Positions 4,473-5,861 of a stretch of DNA of 5,861 bases are shown here, piece by piece (the stretch's first letter is position 1; every line of letters starts with the position of its first letter). This stretch comes from AcAMD-5 sp044343935 (GTDB taxonomy: Bacteria > Actinomycetota > Actinomycetes > S36-B12 > UBA5976). A program made the position numbers and the translations under genes. The DNA is taken from positions 1 to 5,861 of the forward strand of contig JBIJDU010000035.1 in assembly GCA_044343935.1 (NCBI GenBank). The letters are read 5' to 3'. The notes beneath the pieces are model-generated. The model was not told where the DNA came from. It made no database searches and saw only the letters and a program-made list of their open reading frames with translations.

Positions 4473-5861
4473 ATGGAAAACTTACTTAACGCGCTTAAGC
4501 GCAATCCGAGAACGGTCACTGGACCTAACGATCACGTAGTAATTGTTGGGGCTGGCCTAGCTGGATTATCAGCCGCAATGCGACTGCGAGGAGCGGGCAA
4601 GGAAGTTACTGTCATCGAACGCGAGAGCGTGCCTGGTGGTCGAGCTGGCATTTACCAGGACAGCGGCTTCTCATTTGACACTGGTCCGACAGTTTTGACT
4701 ATGCCAGATCTAATTGCTGATTGCTTTGATGCGTTAGGCGAGGAGATGAGCGAATGGTTAACACTGAAACCAGTTGAACCACTGTATCGCTCGTTCTATC
4801 CAGACGGTTCGGTGCTAGATGTTCATTCCGATCCAGCTCAGATGGCAGCTGAGATTGAAACAGTAATTGGACCAGATGAGGCCGCTGGCTATTTGAAATA
4901 TGTGGATTTTGTCAGCAAGCTTTATCAGTATGAGATGCGTGATTTTATCGATCGCAACATTGATACCCCATTTGATTTGCTGACTCCGAATTTATTGCGA
5001 TTGATCCAAATCGGCGCATTTCGAAAACTCGCTCCAAAAGTAAGGGACTACTTAAAAGATCCTCGGACCGAGCGCGTTTATTCCTTCCAAGCAATGTATG
5101 CCGGCTTATCGCCGTATCAAGCATTAGCAATTTATGCTGTGATTGCATATATGGATTCAGTTTCTGGCGTGTTTTTTCCAGAAGGAGGAATGCACGCTAT
5201 CCCGCGCGCAATGGCTGCCGCTGCAGCAAAACATGGTGTGAATTTCATTTATGATACTGAGGTAGTGCAGGTTGAACGCACATCTCGTAGAGCAACTGCC
5301 GTGATTACTAAAACAGGTGAGCGAATTGCGGCAGACGTTGTCATTCTTAATCCAGATCTGCCAGTTGCCTGGCGTGATTTACTGGGTGAAACACCCTGGC
5401 AAGTTTCGAGACTCTCGTATTCGCCTTCTTGTGCAGTGTTGCTTGCTGGTTCTAGTGCGAAATTCACTAAGACTAAGCACCATAACATCCACTTCGGTAA
5501 TTCCTGGCGAGGTGTATTTGATGATCTGATTGATAAGAAGAAACTAATGTCAGATCCAAGTTTGCTAGTTACAAACCCAACATTTACCGATCCGTCACTA
5601 GCTCCAACTGGTAAAGAAATCTATTACGTACTATTCCCTACCCCAAATCTAGATGCAAAATACGATTGGAAAACATTAGGTCCACGCTATCGCGATGAAA
5701 TGGTTCGCGTTCTCGAAGAACGCGGTTACATAGACTTTGGTGATGAAATCATCACTGAGAAATTGACCACGCCACAGGATTGGGCGGATATGGGAATGGA
5801 ACGTGGTGCGCCATTCGCAAGCGCGCATACGTTCTTACAAACAGGTCCATTCCGGCCAAAG
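4473..5861 (+). CDS. crtI: Phytoene desaturase, CrtI type (3' end outside the window)
   Basis: An FAD-dependent membrane-associated enzyme converting colourless phytoene to lycopene or neurosporene by stepwise desaturation. The frame is open for 463 codons from ATG 4473 to the last base, with no frameshift; CrtI proteins are usually about 490-550 residues, so roughly the last 30-80, including the C-terminal HPG-type FAD motif, are missing. Visible features are a 20-residue lead, VVIVGAGLAGLSAA (22-35; FAD glycines 26, 28, 31; Glu49), VPGGRAG (53-59), FDTGPTVLTMP (68-78), FFPEGGMHAIPRAMA (234-248) and, near the edge, APFASAHTFLQTGPFRP (446-462), all typical of bacterial CrtI. It starts 3 nt after the crtE stop and has no clear Shine-Dalgarno, so it probably depends on translation of crtE. 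A crtE-crtI order is common in actinobacterial carotenoid operons, where crtB usually comes next. Desaturation number cannot be judged from sequence alone. Confidence 0.94.
   Translation, partial: MENLLNALKRNPRTVTGPNDHVVIVGAGLAGLSAAMRLRGAGKEVTVIERESVPGGRAGIYQDSGFSFDTGPTVLTMPDLIADCFDALGEEMSEWLTLKPVEPLYRSFYPDGSVLDVHSDPAQMAAEIETVIGPDEAAGYLKYVDFVSKLYQYEMRDFIDRNIDTPFDLLTPNLLRLIQIGAFRKLAPKVRDYLKDPRTERVYSFQAMYAGLSPYQALAIYAVIAYMDSVSGVFFPEGGMHAIPRAMAAAAAKHGVNFIYDTEVVQVERTSRRATAVITKTGERIAADVVILNPDLPVAWRDLLGETPWQVSRLSYSPSCAVLLAGSSAKFTKTKHHNIHFGNSWRGVFDDLIDKKKLMSDPSLLVTNPTFTDPSLAPTGKEIYYVLFPTPNLDAKYDWKTLGPRYRDEMVRVLEERGYIDFGDEIITEKLTTPQDWADMGMERGAPFASAHTFLQTGPFRPK

Noticed and set aside
3988..4473. A 161-residue - strand frame antisense to crtE.
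   Set aside because: It is a shadow of the strongly conserved crtE coding sequence and shows no domain or start signal.
1..5861. Mobile elements, CRISPR arrays, tRNA or rRNA genes, riboswitches and long repeats.
   Set aside because: None was seen; the sequence is filled by six protein genes and the only real gap is 46 bp, too short for a riboswitch or an RNA gene.

Overview
The window looks like part of the chromosome of a streamlined, moderately low-GC actinobacterium, possibly a freshwater planktonic lineage such as acI/Nanopelagicales. Six 60-base stretches counted by hand (181, 901, 2101, 2881, 3661 and 5161 onward) range from 33 to 57% G+C and average about 44%. The actinobacterial call rests on three things: metF lying head-to-head with a polyprenyl diphosphate synthase, protein motifs of actinobacterial type, and start sites that look leaderless. 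The exact lineage is inference. Nearly every base is coding: between the outermost genes only about 49 nt (3365-3410 and 4470-4472) lie outside a gene.

Layout. A carotenoid-tailoring block on the + strand comes first: the C-terminal part of a membrane-associated family 2 glycosyltransferase (1-435), overlapped by GTGA with a CrtI-superfamily FAD oxidoreductase (432-1916). A two-gene - strand operon follows, read from 3364 down to 1869. It holds metF (methylenetetrahydrofolate reductase) and, joined by an ATGA overlap, a CDP-alcohol phosphatidyltransferase-family membrane protein whose family motif carries Glu in place of the usual Arg. This last gene converges on the oxidoreductase gene and overlaps its 3' end by 48 bp. 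The early carotenoid block comes last, on the + strand: crtE (geranylgeranyl diphosphate synthase, 3411-4469) and, 3 nt later, crtI (phytoene desaturase, 4473 to the window edge, 3' end missing).

How the genes fit together. CrtE would supply C20 diphosphate. A phytoene synthase (crtB, expected downstream but not seen) would join two of these, and CrtI would desaturate phytoene toward lycopene. The second oxidoreductase and the glycosyltransferase probably modify and glycosylate the ends of the finished carotenoid. In rhodopsin-bearing freshwater Actinobacteria such clusters also supply retinal, but no cyclase, cleavage oxygenase or rhodopsin gene lies in this window.

The main regulatory feature is the 46-bp gap between metF and crtE. 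Each gene has a TANNNT -10-like hexamer exactly 7 nt before its start codon, and any -35 contact for one promoter falls on the -10 of the other. This suggests two overlapping, divergent promoters making leaderless mRNAs. I found no RNA genes, mobile elements, CRISPR arrays or repeats, and no convincing terminators. The window is mostly a recognisable carotenoid locus. The least explained parts are the compact divergent promoter, the variant CDP-alcohol phosphotransferase and the substrate of the second CrtI-like enzyme.
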